NCBI GenBank assembly: GCA_009840005.1
Contig: VXOR01000056.1
Span: 1 to 60,425, forward strand
Direction: 5' to 3'
DNA from: Gemmatimonadota bacterium
Lineage (GTDB): Bacteria > Latescibacterota > UBA2968 > UBA8231
Length of the DNA stretch: 60,425 nucleotides
Positions 28,607-36,400 of the stretch are shown in pieces. The notes beneath the pieces were generated by a model. It had not been told where the DNA came from. It did no database searches and worked only from the letters and a program-made list of their open reading frames with translations. The translations under genes were made by a program, and so were the position numbers. Position 1 is the first letter of the stretch, and every line of letters begins with the position of its first letter.

Positions 28607-28774
28607 GAAATTCGCTTTGTCTGTAGAATGGGACGAGCGGCTGTCAAGATAGGGTATCGGCGAGGGGGATTCAAGAACGGGAGGAGCAAAATCAATCGAT
28701 GCCTAGGCCACAACACGTACTAGGAGCAGAAAGAGCGTCTTTTTTCGCCTGTTAATTCTCACGGCTTGATTTGC

Positions 28775-28803
28775 TTGACATGGCTCAACATGGGAAGTAA
28801 AAT
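28775..28803 (+). promoter_or_regulatory. Sigma70-like promoter of the PD-(D/E)XK/PIN module
   Basis: TTGACA at 28775-28780, a 17-base spacer, and TAAAAT at 28798-28803. It matches the -35/-10 consensus at 11 of 12 positions and lies about 90 bases before the likely start codon of the first gene. The surrounding DNA is AT-rich compared with the rest of the window. Confidence 0.7.
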
Positions 28804-28892
28804 GAGAGAAAGTCGCTACAGGATCGTTAGATAAGAATCTATTTGAGAGCTTCTCAAGAGATTGCAGCTAGTCATACATGGAGGTTCATACT

Positions 28893-29360
28893 GTGGAAAT
28901 TCATACAATAAGACGCGTCGATATTGCGGTGTACAGTCCAGATAGGAAACTCCAACTTGTCGTCGAAATCAAAAACAAACTTGGTGCATCCGCTGAGTGG
29001 GTCACCCGTATGCGTCACAATTTATTGGTTCATTCGTTCATACCGCATGTGCCTTACTTCTTGCTCGTGCTCCCTGACTTTTTTTATCTGTGGACAGACA
29101 CCACGCCTATGAATAATCTGGCAAAACCTGACTATAAAATAGAGGCTGCGAAAATACTGGCACCGTATCTTAAGCCAACCCGATCTCTTGATAACCTAAG
29201 TGGGTATGGACTCGAACTGCTTACGATTTCATGGTTGGAAGATATGGTTCGTACAGATTTGCAACAAGACTCAGTTGAGCCAAATCTCCAATGGCTCTTT
29301 GGCTCAGGTTTATACGAAGCGATTGCACACGGTTCTGTTGCGATTGAAGATACAGTATGA
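28893..29360 (+). CDS. PD-(D/E)XK nuclease-fold protein of unknown function
   Basis: I choose GTG 28893, giving 155 residues, because GGAGG at 28880-28884 sits eight bases before it. An ATG at 28878 would add five residues but has no such site. The early segment RVDIAVYSPDRKLQLVVEIKNK carries the Asp...Glu-x-Lys pattern (D10, E25, K27) of PD-(D/E)XK nucleases, followed by WVTRMRHNLLVHS and PYFLLVLPDFFYLW. Similar stand-alone proteins occur in cyanobacteria and Chloroflexi, to my recollection, without a known function. The stop overlaps the start of a PIN-domain gene by four bases. The pair is AT-rich and has its own promoter, so it was probably acquired as a unit. Confidence 0.75.
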   Translation: MEIHTIRRVDIAVYSPDRKLQLVVEIKNKLGASAEWVTRMRHNLLVHSFIPHVPYFLLVLPDFFYLWTDTTPMNNLAKPDYKIEAAKILAPYLKPTRSLDNLSGYGLELLTISWLEDMVRTDLQQDSVEPNLQWLFGSGLYEAIAHGSVAIEDTV

Positions 29361-29959
29361 TTGTGTATGTAGAATCTAATTTTGTCCTTGAACTCGCTTT
29401 TCTCCAAGAAGAACATGAAAGTTGCTTGGAACTCTTGAGCCTATCAGAGTCAGGAGATATTTGCTTGGTGTTACCCGCCTTCAGTATTGGAGAGCCGTAT
29501 GAAGCGTGGGTACGTCGCTCGAAGCAAAGACGAGGGCTACATGAACAACTTATTACGACTATTCATGAACTCTCTCGTTCGAGACCTTACCAAGGGTCAT
29601 CAGATGAGTTTCAGGAGCTCACAGATTTATTGCTCAGAAGTGATGAAGAAGAGAAACACCGACTCGATGATACTCTGCAAAGAATATTACAGACGGTTGG
29701 AGTGATACCCATAGATTTAAGCATCATCAGAGCCGCGATAACATCCCAAGAAAGTCGCAGTCTTTCACCGCAAGATTCGATAGTTTATGCATCGATTCTC
29801 GATCATCTAGCTACAGAGCCCGAGAATTGTAGCTGTTTCATTACTAAGAACTCCAGAGACTTTATGAATCCAGATATTGAGAATGATCTGAAAGCATATA
29901 ATTGCCGACTATTGACAAATTTTATTAGTGGCTTGGGGTATGTCCGTAGTAAGTTGTAG
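29357..29959 (+). CDS. PIN-domain-like nuclease
   Basis: A 200-residue protein with the PIN fold. The N-terminal strand MIVYVESNFVLELAF places Glu 6 where most PIN proteins have Asp. Further acidic positions are in GEPYEAW, in SPQDSIVYASIL near residue 140, and in CFITKNSRDF near 163, the usual last metal-binding segment. PIN domains are RNases; many serve as toxins. It is longer than VapC (about 135) because of a charged helical insert near residues 55-110. The start overlaps the PD-(D/E)XK-type gene (ATGA), so the two proteins are made together and may act together. It is not a recognisable VapBC or HigBA pair. Confidence 0.8.
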   Translation: MIVYVESNFVLELAFLQEEHESCLELLSLSESGDICLVLPAFSIGEPYEAWVRRSKQRRGLHEQLITTIHELSRSRPYQGSSDEFQELTDLLLRSDEEEKHRLDDTLQRILQTVGVIPIDLSIIRAAITSQESRSLSPQDSIVYASILDHLATEPENCSCFITKNSRDFMNPDIENDLKAYNCRLLTNFISGLGYVRSKL

Positions 29960-30064
29960 ACCGCGAGTGGTAGGTCTGTAGCGTACTTTCTGGATCTGAA
30001 GAGCACGGCTGTACTAGGAAAATGCCAAGCGCATGTTCCTTTGTTGTCTGCTGTATCACCTCTT

Positions 30065-31969
30065 TCAACCGTGAAAGTACGCGTGCCCCTCGCCCATAAA
30101 CCAGAAAATATCCGCCAAATACGACAACCCAATCCCCAAGAAATACCCGGCAATCAATCCCATAAAAAACGGCCGCGCCTGACGGTACGCCGCAATGCCG
30201 CCATAGCGCATAATCGCGCTCTTGGCCACCCACGCCAGAAAGACCGAAAACGCAATGAGTCGGGTCATCCACAGCGGGGCTACCGCAATGCCCACCGGAT
30301 GCAGCGGCCACCAGTGCAAGCGATACTGGAGGAAGGCCAAAATTGAGTACGCCACCATGCCGATCCCAAAGTACGACAGCTTGTTCCAGTCGGTCGGCCA
30401 GGGATCGTTGAAATGGCGGATCACTCCGTTGTACGCCATGCCGCCGGCACCACCACCGGCGATAAAGTACCAAGAGCCAAAATTGCCCGCGCCGTATTTG
30501 TAGCACAGTGACAAAACGAAATAGAGGCAGGTCGTAAAGCCTACGACTGCAGCAATGCCCAGCGCCAGGGCCATCGACCGGCGAACCCGGTACAGTTCGC
30601 CGAGCCGTGCGCCGTGCGCCGCCGCTGGCATAAAGAGCGATTGCACGTCCCCGAACCAAGTATAGGAAACCCCCAGCGCCACCAAATTGTGCCCGCCGAT
30701 ACTCGTCCCGGTTATCGCCAGCGCAAAAGCCTGAGCACCCACCGGCGGCGTCAAAAAATAGACCCCAGCCTGCACCACCAGCCGCGTGATGCCGTAGTAA
30801 GCGACCAACACGCCAAAGACAAAGAGCGCGGCAATGTGCAGATCCATCCCAGACCGCCACAGCCAGCCGAGGATATAGACCAACGCGGCCATGAATCCGC
30901 AAACCGCCGTGCGATAGGAAACCATTTCCTCGCGGTCGTCTAGAGTCCGCCGTCCCCCCAAGGCTTGGCGCACGACCGCCACTAAATGACCTCGCGCCAT
31001 CCACAAGCTCAACAGCACCATCGCTGTAAATCCGCCCCATGCCTGCCAAGAAAGCGACTGCATCCCCCAGACGAAAGCATCGGGCCGCGTCACGTCGTAG
31101 CCGATGCGGTTGGTAATCCCCTCTTGCACCACGGCCACCAAATAAAAGAACACGATGCTGAACGAGACGCTGGTGCTAACCAAGTACATAAAGCCGATTA
31201 CCGGGAAGTAGAGCATCAGGCTGATGGTGGGAAACTCCCGACTCAGTTGTAGATTGACGGCGTGATTGAAGTTGATCTTGGGAAAGCCGATGTAGAACGA
31301 GCCAATGATGTTGAACAGAATAATCCCCAGTGGAATCGCCGCGCCAATCCAAAACCCCTTGGAGCGCACAATCGCCCGCCCATCGTCGTCGATCAACAAC
31401 CTCGGCATCTCCATCAGGGGGAAGACCAGCCGCTCGTGCTCGACCCACTGGCGGCGAAAGACCACCACCAAGCAAAAGCAGGCAAAGTACACGGTCAGGA
31501 TCAGGCTCAACAGCCAAAACAGCGGCCCGATCCAGACATCAAACGGCAGGGCTTGCCCCTTGGGCAGCCCCTCGTAGAACCAACGCATGGCGTCGCCATC
31601 GGCGCGGGGCACGATCCAATCGGGCAGGTAGGGATGGATATTGCCCGCCCAGTCGTTTTCCGGGGTGGCTCCGTAGTACGGTGATGAAATAATCGCCAGC
31701 AGGGTGCCGACGATAAAGGTTGGAATCCCGGTCGCCGCCAAGCCCATGATCACAACGATAGCCAACTCGGCGGGCCGCAACGCCCACGTGGGCCGCACCC
31801 ACCGCACCAGCGCATTCGCCAGCAGAATTACCACAAAGCAAAAGCCAGCGCTAGTCGGGAAATACGACCACGTAATCTCGGACGAGCGCACCATCCAAAT
31901 CGAATAGGGCGCTCCCATGACAATGGCCATCACGACCACAATCCCCAGCACGGCCGAGCGCAAAGTCAC
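30065..31969 (-). CDS. DUF6785-type multispanning membrane protein (OPT-like)
   Basis: A 634-residue protein with about 13-15 hydrophobic segments, resembling the DUF6785/DUF6784 family, which I associate with oligopeptide-transporter-like proteins. Typical segments are the N-terminal WMVRSSEITWSYFPTSAGFC, HERLVFPLMEMPRLL near residue 180, GYDVTRPDAFVWGMQSLSW near 290 and FAWVAKSAIMRYGG toward the end. The family has no assigned substrate. A second, more distant member lies at 36401-38392; between them are propeller and LRR lipoproteins. It ends close to the convergent PIN gene. Transport of a peptide or small metabolite is inference from the fold. Confidence 0.75.
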   Translation of the reverse strand: MTLRSAVLGIVVVMAIVMGAPYSIWMVRSSEITWSYFPTSAGFCFVVILLANALVRWVRPTWALRPAELAIVVIMGLAATGIPTFIVGTLLAIISSPYYGATPENDWAGNIHPYLPDWIVPRADGDAMRWFYEGLPKGQALPFDVWIGPLFWLLSLILTVYFACFCLVVVFRRQWVEHERLVFPLMEMPRLLIDDDGRAIVRSKGFWIGAAIPLGIILFNIIGSFYIGFPKINFNHAVNLQLSREFPTISLMLYFPVIGFMYLVSTSVSFSIVFFYLVAVVQEGITNRIGYDVTRPDAFVWGMQSLSWQAWGGFTAMVLLSLWMARGHLVAVVRQALGGRRTLDDREEMVSYRTAVCGFMAALVYILGWLWRSGMDLHIAALFVFGVLVAYYGITRLVVQAGVYFLTPPVGAQAFALAITGTSIGGHNLVALGVSYTWFGDVQSLFMPAAAHGARLGELYRVRRSMALALGIAAVVGFTTCLYFVLSLCYKYGAGNFGSWYFIAGGGAGGMAYNGVIRHFNDPWPTDWNKLSYFGIGMVAYSILAFLQYRLHWWPLHPVGIAVAPLWMTRLIAFSVFLAWVAKSAIMRYGGIAAYRQARPFFMGLIAGYFLGIGLSYLADIFWFMGEGHAYFHG

Positions 31970-32038
31970 GTTATACCGTCCCTATGCAATCGATGATTTA
32001 CAGCGTTCATTTTTTTGTATATTTAGATGTTACGCACT

Positions 32039-32092
32039 GTAGGGGCAACCCTTGTGGTTGCCCTTTGGGTTGCCCTTTGTGGACGCCCCTAC
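32039..32092. repeat. Inverted intergenic repeat (GTAGGGGC...GCCCCTAC)
   Basis: GTAGGGGC (32039-32046) and GCCCCTAC (32085-32092) bound a 54-base element whose inside repeats the GGTTGCCCTTTG unit. A partial copy is at 10661-10683. It lies in the 187-base gap between a divergent membrane-protein gene and an NHL lipoprotein gene. Confidence 0.7.
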
Positions 32093-32156
32093 ATCTATCC
32101 GTTCGATGTCGCTGTGTAACATCAGCATTTAACGTTTCGCATCAATGTACTGAACT

Positions 32157-33329
32157 ATGTCCACGAAACACTTCACCCCTCTCCTCCTCGCACTACTGCT
32201 GACGGCTTGTTCCAAAAGCACCGGCCCGGACAGCAGCCCGCAAACCCGCTGCACGGATGTGCCCGGCACTATCTGCACTTGGGCCGGCACGGGCGAAGCT
32301 GGCTTCAACGGCGACGATCAACCGCTGCTGGCTTCTACCCTCTACTGGCCCGTCGATCTCACCTTCGTCCCCTCGGGTCAGCCCTACCTCCTCGACTGGA
32401 ACAACCACCGCGTGCGCCGCGTGACCCCAGAAGGCACGCTCGTCACCGTCATTGGCACGGACTTTGTCGGCGATGGCCCCTACGACGAATCCGACCAAGT
32501 GCCTCCCGGTGCGCCCGGCACCGAGGTCCACCTCAACCACCCGACCCACCTCCTGCCGCTGACCGACGGCACCCTGCTGCTGACGGCTTGGCACAATCAC
32601 AAGCTGCGCCTCTACGACCCGCAGACCGGGCTCGTCCAAGTCATCTGCGGTGCAGGTCCGGGGTTTGCCGGCGACGGCGGTCCAGCCCGCAACGCGCTGC
32701 TGAGCCAGCCGCCGCAAACGGTCTTAGGCCCCGACGGCGGGCTGTACATCCTCGATCAGCGCAATCAACGAGTGCGCAAAATAGACCCCGACGGCATCAT
32801 CACCACCGTCGTCGGCACCGGTGAAGCCGGATTTGCTGGCGATGGCGGCAGCCCGCGCGAAGCCCAACTCCAGATGCCAGCCGGAGCCAACCCGCCGCCA
32901 GCCGGGGCCTTAGTCTTTGGTCCGCAGGGGCGGCTTTATATCGCCGATGCCCTCAACCACCGCATCCGCCGCGTTGATTTCGACCTCGACCAGATCGAAA
33001 CCGTAGCTGGCACCGGCGTGGCCGATGGTGGCGGCGACAGCGGTCCGGCCCTCAGCGCAGCCCTCAACAACCCGCGCGACTTGGCCTTTGGTCCCGACGG
33101 GCGGCTCTACATCGCCGACGAATTCAACCACCGCATCCGCGCCCTCGACCTAGTAACCGGCATCATTGAGACCGTTGCCGGCAGCGGCGAGGAAGGCTTT
33201 TCCGGCGATGGCGGACCCGCCCGCAGCGCAGCCCTCAACCGACCGGCCGGACTTGACTTCGACTCGCAGGGGAGGCTCTATATCGCCGACACGTATAACC
33301 ACCGCATCCGCCGAGTCGTCTTGCCATGA
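32157..33329 (+). CDS. NHL-repeat propeller lipoprotein 1
   Basis: A 390-residue lipoprotein. The signal ends LLLTAC with Cys 18 as the lipid site. The mature protein is a chain of NHL repeats of about 55-60 residues, each carrying a GDGGPAR...AxLNxP segment and then GRLYIADxxNHRIRRV, the pattern of six-bladed NHL propellers. Such propellers bind proteins, sugars or act as lactonase-like scaffolds. No catalytic residues are evident. It overlaps a second NHL lipoprotein gene by four bases, so the two are co-translated. Both are near membrane proteins of the DUF6785 type, so a shared surface or periplasmic role is possible. Confidence 0.88.
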   Translation: MSTKHFTPLLLALLLTACSKSTGPDSSPQTRCTDVPGTICTWAGTGEAGFNGDDQPLLASTLYWPVDLTFVPSGQPYLLDWNNHRVRRVTPEGTLVTVIGTDFVGDGPYDESDQVPPGAPGTEVHLNHPTHLLPLTDGTLLLTAWHNHKLRLYDPQTGLVQVICGAGPGFAGDGGPARNALLSQPPQTVLGPDGGLYILDQRNQRVRKIDPDGIITTVVGTGEAGFAGDGGSPREAQLQMPAGANPPPAGALVFGPQGRLYIADALNHRIRRVDFDLDQIETVAGTGVADGGGDSGPALSAALNNPRDLAFGPDGRLYIADEFNHRIRALDLVTGIIETVAGSGEEGFSGDGGPARSAALNRPAGLDFDSQGRLYIADTYNHRIRRVVLP

Positions 33330-34528
33330 TCTACCTAGCGATCTTACTCATCCTGTCCGCCTGCGGAGAAACGCCTACTGGTCCTAGCGCCCCCTACGGA
33401 CGCATCGAAACCTTTGCCGGAACCGGCGACGCCGGCAAAGGCCCGGAAGAAGCACCGCTGCTGCAAGCCCTCTTCTACCTGCCACAAGACCTGACCTACG
33501 GCCCCGACGGGCGGTTCTACATCCTCGACTGGAACAACCACCGCGTCCGCGTCACCACCAGCGTCACCACCCAGACGCTACAGAGGAATCCACGATACCG
33601 AGGCGACGACACCAAGAACAGCGTCCGCACCTTAATCGGCACCGGCGAACTCGGCGACGCTCCAGCCGGGCGGGCACGCGAGATCGGCCTCAACCATCCG
33701 ACCCACATCTCCTTCGATCCGCTCGGACGCCTGATACTCTCGGCTTGGCACAACTCAATGATCCTGCGCTACGACTTTGCCACCGACTATATCGAGCCGA
33801 TCTGCGGCACCGGCGAGCGCACCTACAGCGGCGACGGCGGCTCTGTCACCCAAGCGACGGTCAACTTGCCGAGCTCTACCGCCTTTGACCCGCTCGGACG
33901 CATGTACATCTCCGATCAGGAAAACCAGCGCATCCGCATGGTCGATACAGACGGCACGATCCACACGGTCGTCGGCACCGGCGAGCCGGGTTTTTCCGGC
34001 GACGGAGGGCCAGCGGTCCAAGCCCAGATCCGGTCCCCTGTAAGCCAAGCCGCCCCGCCTACCAGTCGCATTGCCACCGACGAATTCGGCAATCTCTACC
34101 TCGCCGACACCTTTAACCATCGCATCCGCAAGGTTGACGCAGCCACCGGCATCATCACCACCATCGCCGGCAACGCAGCGCGGGACATCGGCTCCATCGC
34201 TGACTACACCTCCCCACCCGAGCCCGAGGACAGCGAAAACGGGGCCGACGCGCTCGCGGTTTCGCTGTACTGGCCCTGCGATGTGGCCATTGACTCCGAG
34301 GGCCGCGTCTTTATCGCCGACACCTTCAACCACTGCGTGCGCTACATTGACCTCGACGGCGCACTCTACACCGCGGCCGGTCAGTGCGGCAAATCCGGCG
34401 ATACGGGCGACGGCGGCCATCCGCAGTCCGCCCTGCTCAACCGCCCCTATGGTATCGAACTCGACCCGGACGACAACCTTTACATCGCCGACACGCGCAA
34501 CCATCGCATCCGTATAGTGCGGAAGTGA
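33326..34528 (+). CDS. NHL-repeat propeller lipoprotein 2
   Basis: A 400-residue paralogue of the preceding protein, with lipobox LILSAC (Cys 13). It shares the order of blades: GRFYILDWNNHRVRV in the first, LNHPTHISFDPLGRLILSAWHNSMI in the second, GDGGPAVQAQIRSP, NLYLADTFNHRIRKVD and FIADTFNHCVRYID further on. A short insert near residue 80 (TTSVTTQTLQRNPRYRGDD) is absent from the first copy. The pair arose by tandem duplication. The start codon overlaps the stop of the first gene (ATGA). Function is unknown. Confidence 0.88.
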   Translation: MIYLAILLILSACGETPTGPSAPYGRIETFAGTGDAGKGPEEAPLLQALFYLPQDLTYGPDGRFYILDWNNHRVRVTTSVTTQTLQRNPRYRGDDTKNSVRTLIGTGELGDAPAGRAREIGLNHPTHISFDPLGRLILSAWHNSMILRYDFATDYIEPICGTGERTYSGDGGSVTQATVNLPSSTAFDPLGRMYISDQENQRIRMVDTDGTIHTVVGTGEPGFSGDGGPAVQAQIRSPVSQAAPPTSRIATDEFGNLYLADTFNHRIRKVDAATGIITTIAGNAARDIGSIADYTSPPEPEDSENGADALAVSLYWPCDVAIDSEGRVFIADTFNHCVRYIDLDGALYTAAGQCGKSGDTGDGGHPQSALLNRPYGIELDPDDNLYIADTRNHRIRIVRK

Positions 34529-34605
34529 GGTCAGTGATCCGCGACCCGTCCTTCCCCGCGGCCCGGCGGTGCGGGGACTGACCACTGGCCACTAACCACC
34601 AACCA

Positions 34606-35439
34606 CTAATCATCCCGATTGCCTTGGACGATCACCGCCCCCGCAAATCCCTCAGCTACCATCCGCTCGGCAAAAGCCCACACCTCGGATTGGGGCAGCA
34701 GTGCATTGTTGCTGATAATCAAATCCGCCCCCACGTGGCTGATGCCGCGCAACCCGTCTATACTTTGCAGTGCGCCGTTGCCGCTGACTTCCAAAAAGTC
34801 CCGCACTCTAACTAAGTGGTGCAAACCCTCTAGGCTTTGCAGCGCGTCGTTGTGCCAGATGTCCACACTGCCTTCGATCTCCACGAGGTGCGGCATGTTC
34901 GTCAGGGACGCAAGCGATTCATTGCGGACCAGCGCCAACCCTCCGTTGACGGAAGCCAAGTTCTCCAACCCTTTGAGCGAGCGCAGAGCCTTGTTTTCAA
35001 AGATCAATAGGCCTTCCACCACGTGAGCGACTTTGCCGGCCGCGGGCGTGGGTAGGGGCGGTGATGCATCCGCCGGACCTAGCCCCGCTCCGACGCTTTC
35101 AAGCCCTTCCAGTCCCGCTAGGCTTTCCAAGCGGTCGTTAAACCAAATCTCGATGCTGCCCTCGACGCGCCGCAGCCCTTCCAAACCCGTCAGCGCGACT
35201 AAGCTGCTACCGGCGATCTGCAAGTCGCCATCGATGATGTACGCATCTCCCCCTCTTTCCCGCAGGGCCTCGATGTCGGCCGGCGATGCAATGGCAACGC
35301 CCTCTTCCAAGACGATCGGCACTACCGGTACCACTGGATCTTTACCACAGCCTACCAGCGCGACGAGCAACGGCCAGATCAACCTATAGCAATCCTGAAA
35401 GGCTTGAACGATTCGTATTCTGCGTCCATCTGCGTCCAT
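34606..35439 (-). CDS. Leucine-rich/receptor-L-domain-like lipoprotein
   Basis: A lipoprotein whose mature part is built of LRR-like units of about 22-25 residues: LVALTGLEGLRRVEGSIEIW, LESLAGLEGLESVG, LRSLKGLENLASVNGGLALV, LQSLEGLHHLVRV and LQSIDGLRGISHVGADLIIS. These resemble the right-handed solenoid of receptor L domains. The lipobox is ALVGC. Start choice is uncertain: ATG 35439 gives 277 residues with Cys 31, ATG 35502 overlaps the upstream gene, and TTG 35382 gives a very short signal. The ATG at 35439 falls inside a dispersed repeat. It probably binds proteins or peptides in the envelope. Confidence 0.75.
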   Translation of the reverse strand: MDADGRRIRIVQAFQDCYRLIWPLLVALVGCGKDPVVPVVPIVLEEGVAIASPADIEALRERGGDAYIIDGDLQIAGSSLVALTGLEGLRRVEGSIEIWFNDRLESLAGLEGLESVGAGLGPADASPPLPTPAAGKVAHVVEGLLIFENKALRSLKGLENLASVNGGLALVRNESLASLTNMPHLVEIEGSVDIWHNDALQSLEGLHHLVRVRDFLEVSGNGALQSIDGLRGISHVGADLIISNNALLPQSEVWAFAERMVAEGFAGAVIVQGNRDD

Positions 35440-35449
35440 CTGCGGATGA
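35425..35449. repeat. Tandem CTGCGTCCAT repeat
   Basis: CTGCGTCCATCTGCGTCCAT followed by CTGCGGAT. It is a variant of the widespread GCAGATGAACGCAGATGAACG intergenic repeat. A second copy is at 36370-36393. Confidence 0.6.
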
Positions 35450-35473
35450 TGTAGAACTGCTATAGCACCCAAC

Positions 35474-36310
35474 TCAAAAATCCCGCGCACACCGAATTCC
35501 AATATCTATGTCGGTCAACAGCGGATGATAGGCTTCCCGATTTGCCGCCGGCAAGGACTCCTTCTCAAACCACCATGACCCACCCCGCAGCACCCCAAAT
35601 TCCCCGCGCAACGGCCCCTGCGGATTGTCCCGTGGGCTTTCGGCATAGTACGTGTCCCCGTACCAATCGGACACCCACTCCCACACGTTGCCCGCCATGT
35701 CGTGTGCTCCGTAAGGCGACACCCCTTGGGGACGACTGCCCACCGGCTCGGTCGCTCCGGCGATAAAGCGAAAGTTGGCCTCGTCGCCTGCCAACTCGTA
35801 TCCCCAAGGATATATGCGCCCATCAATGCCGCGCGCGGCCTTTTCCCACTCGGCCTCGGTCGGCAGCCGCAAGCCAGCCCACGCGCAATAATCGAACGCG
35901 CTTTGGCGGTTCACGCAGTTGATGGGATGCGTGTCGTCTATGTCTTTGTCCCAATTGCAGTTAGGGGCATAGGCCGGTTCTTCGCAGGCATCGGCTTCCA
36001 CGCAGCGCCGATACAGTCCTATGGTGACCTCGAACTGGTCGATGTAGTACGCGGAAAGAAAGACTTGGTGCGGCGGCCGCTCGTCTGGGTCGCCCGCTTC
36101 CCAACCCATCACAAAGAGACCTTCGGGCACGAGGACCATGGCGTGATCGGCTTTGTTGACCTCGGTGCCTACAGTAGGGGAATCGTCTTCGGTAGCGGGA
36201 GCCTCTTCGGGCGAGGTGGGCGCAACCACGCGATCTCCGCTCACTTGCCCCGGGTTCTTTTGGCCGCAACCAAGCACCAACAGGGCCATGCACACCAGTA
36301 CGCGACTCAC
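35474..36310 (-). CDS. FGE-sulfatase-domain lipoprotein lacking the catalytic Cys
   Basis: I take GTG 36310 as start, giving MSRVLVCMALLVLGC with lipid Cys 15; ATG 36355 would add 15 residues. The body is the formylglycine-generating-enzyme fold: DHAMVLVPEGLFVMGWEAGDPDERPPH, YYIDQFEVTIGLYRRC, WDKDIDDTHPINCVNRQSAFDYC, LPTEAEWEKAARG, GAHDMAGNVWEWVSDWYG and RGGSWW. In true FGE a CR motif follows RGGSW; here the corresponding region is FEKESLPAANREAYHP with no Cys, so the sulfatase-activating reaction is not expected. Such proteins often serve as binding or structural modules. It lies next to the LRR-like lipoprotein on the same strand. Confidence 0.85.
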   Translation of the reverse strand: MSRVLVCMALLVLGCGQKNPGQVSGDRVVAPTSPEEAPATEDDSPTVGTEVNKADHAMVLVPEGLFVMGWEAGDPDERPPHQVFLSAYYIDQFEVTIGLYRRCVEADACEEPAYAPNCNWDKDIDDTHPINCVNRQSAFDYCAWAGLRLPTEAEWEKAARGIDGRIYPWGYELAGDEANFRFIAGATEPVGSRPQGVSPYGAHDMAGNVWEWVSDWYGDTYYAESPRDNPQGPLRGEFGVLRGGSWWFEKESLPAANREAYHPLLTDIDIGIRCARDF

Positions 36311-36369
36311 CGTGAGGTCCTCAGAGGCCGTCTGAAAATTCCGGGTGTACTCCAAGCCACGTCATCCCA

Positions 36370-36393
36370 CGTTCATCTGCGTTCATCTGCGGA
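36370..36393. repeat. Tandem GTTCATCTGC repeat
   Basis: CGTTCATCTGCGTTCATCTG followed by CGGAT lies between the FGE-like lipoprotein gene and the next membrane-protein gene. It matches the element at 35425-35449 apart from T/C changes. Confidence 0.6.
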
Positions 36394-36400
36394 TACCTTC

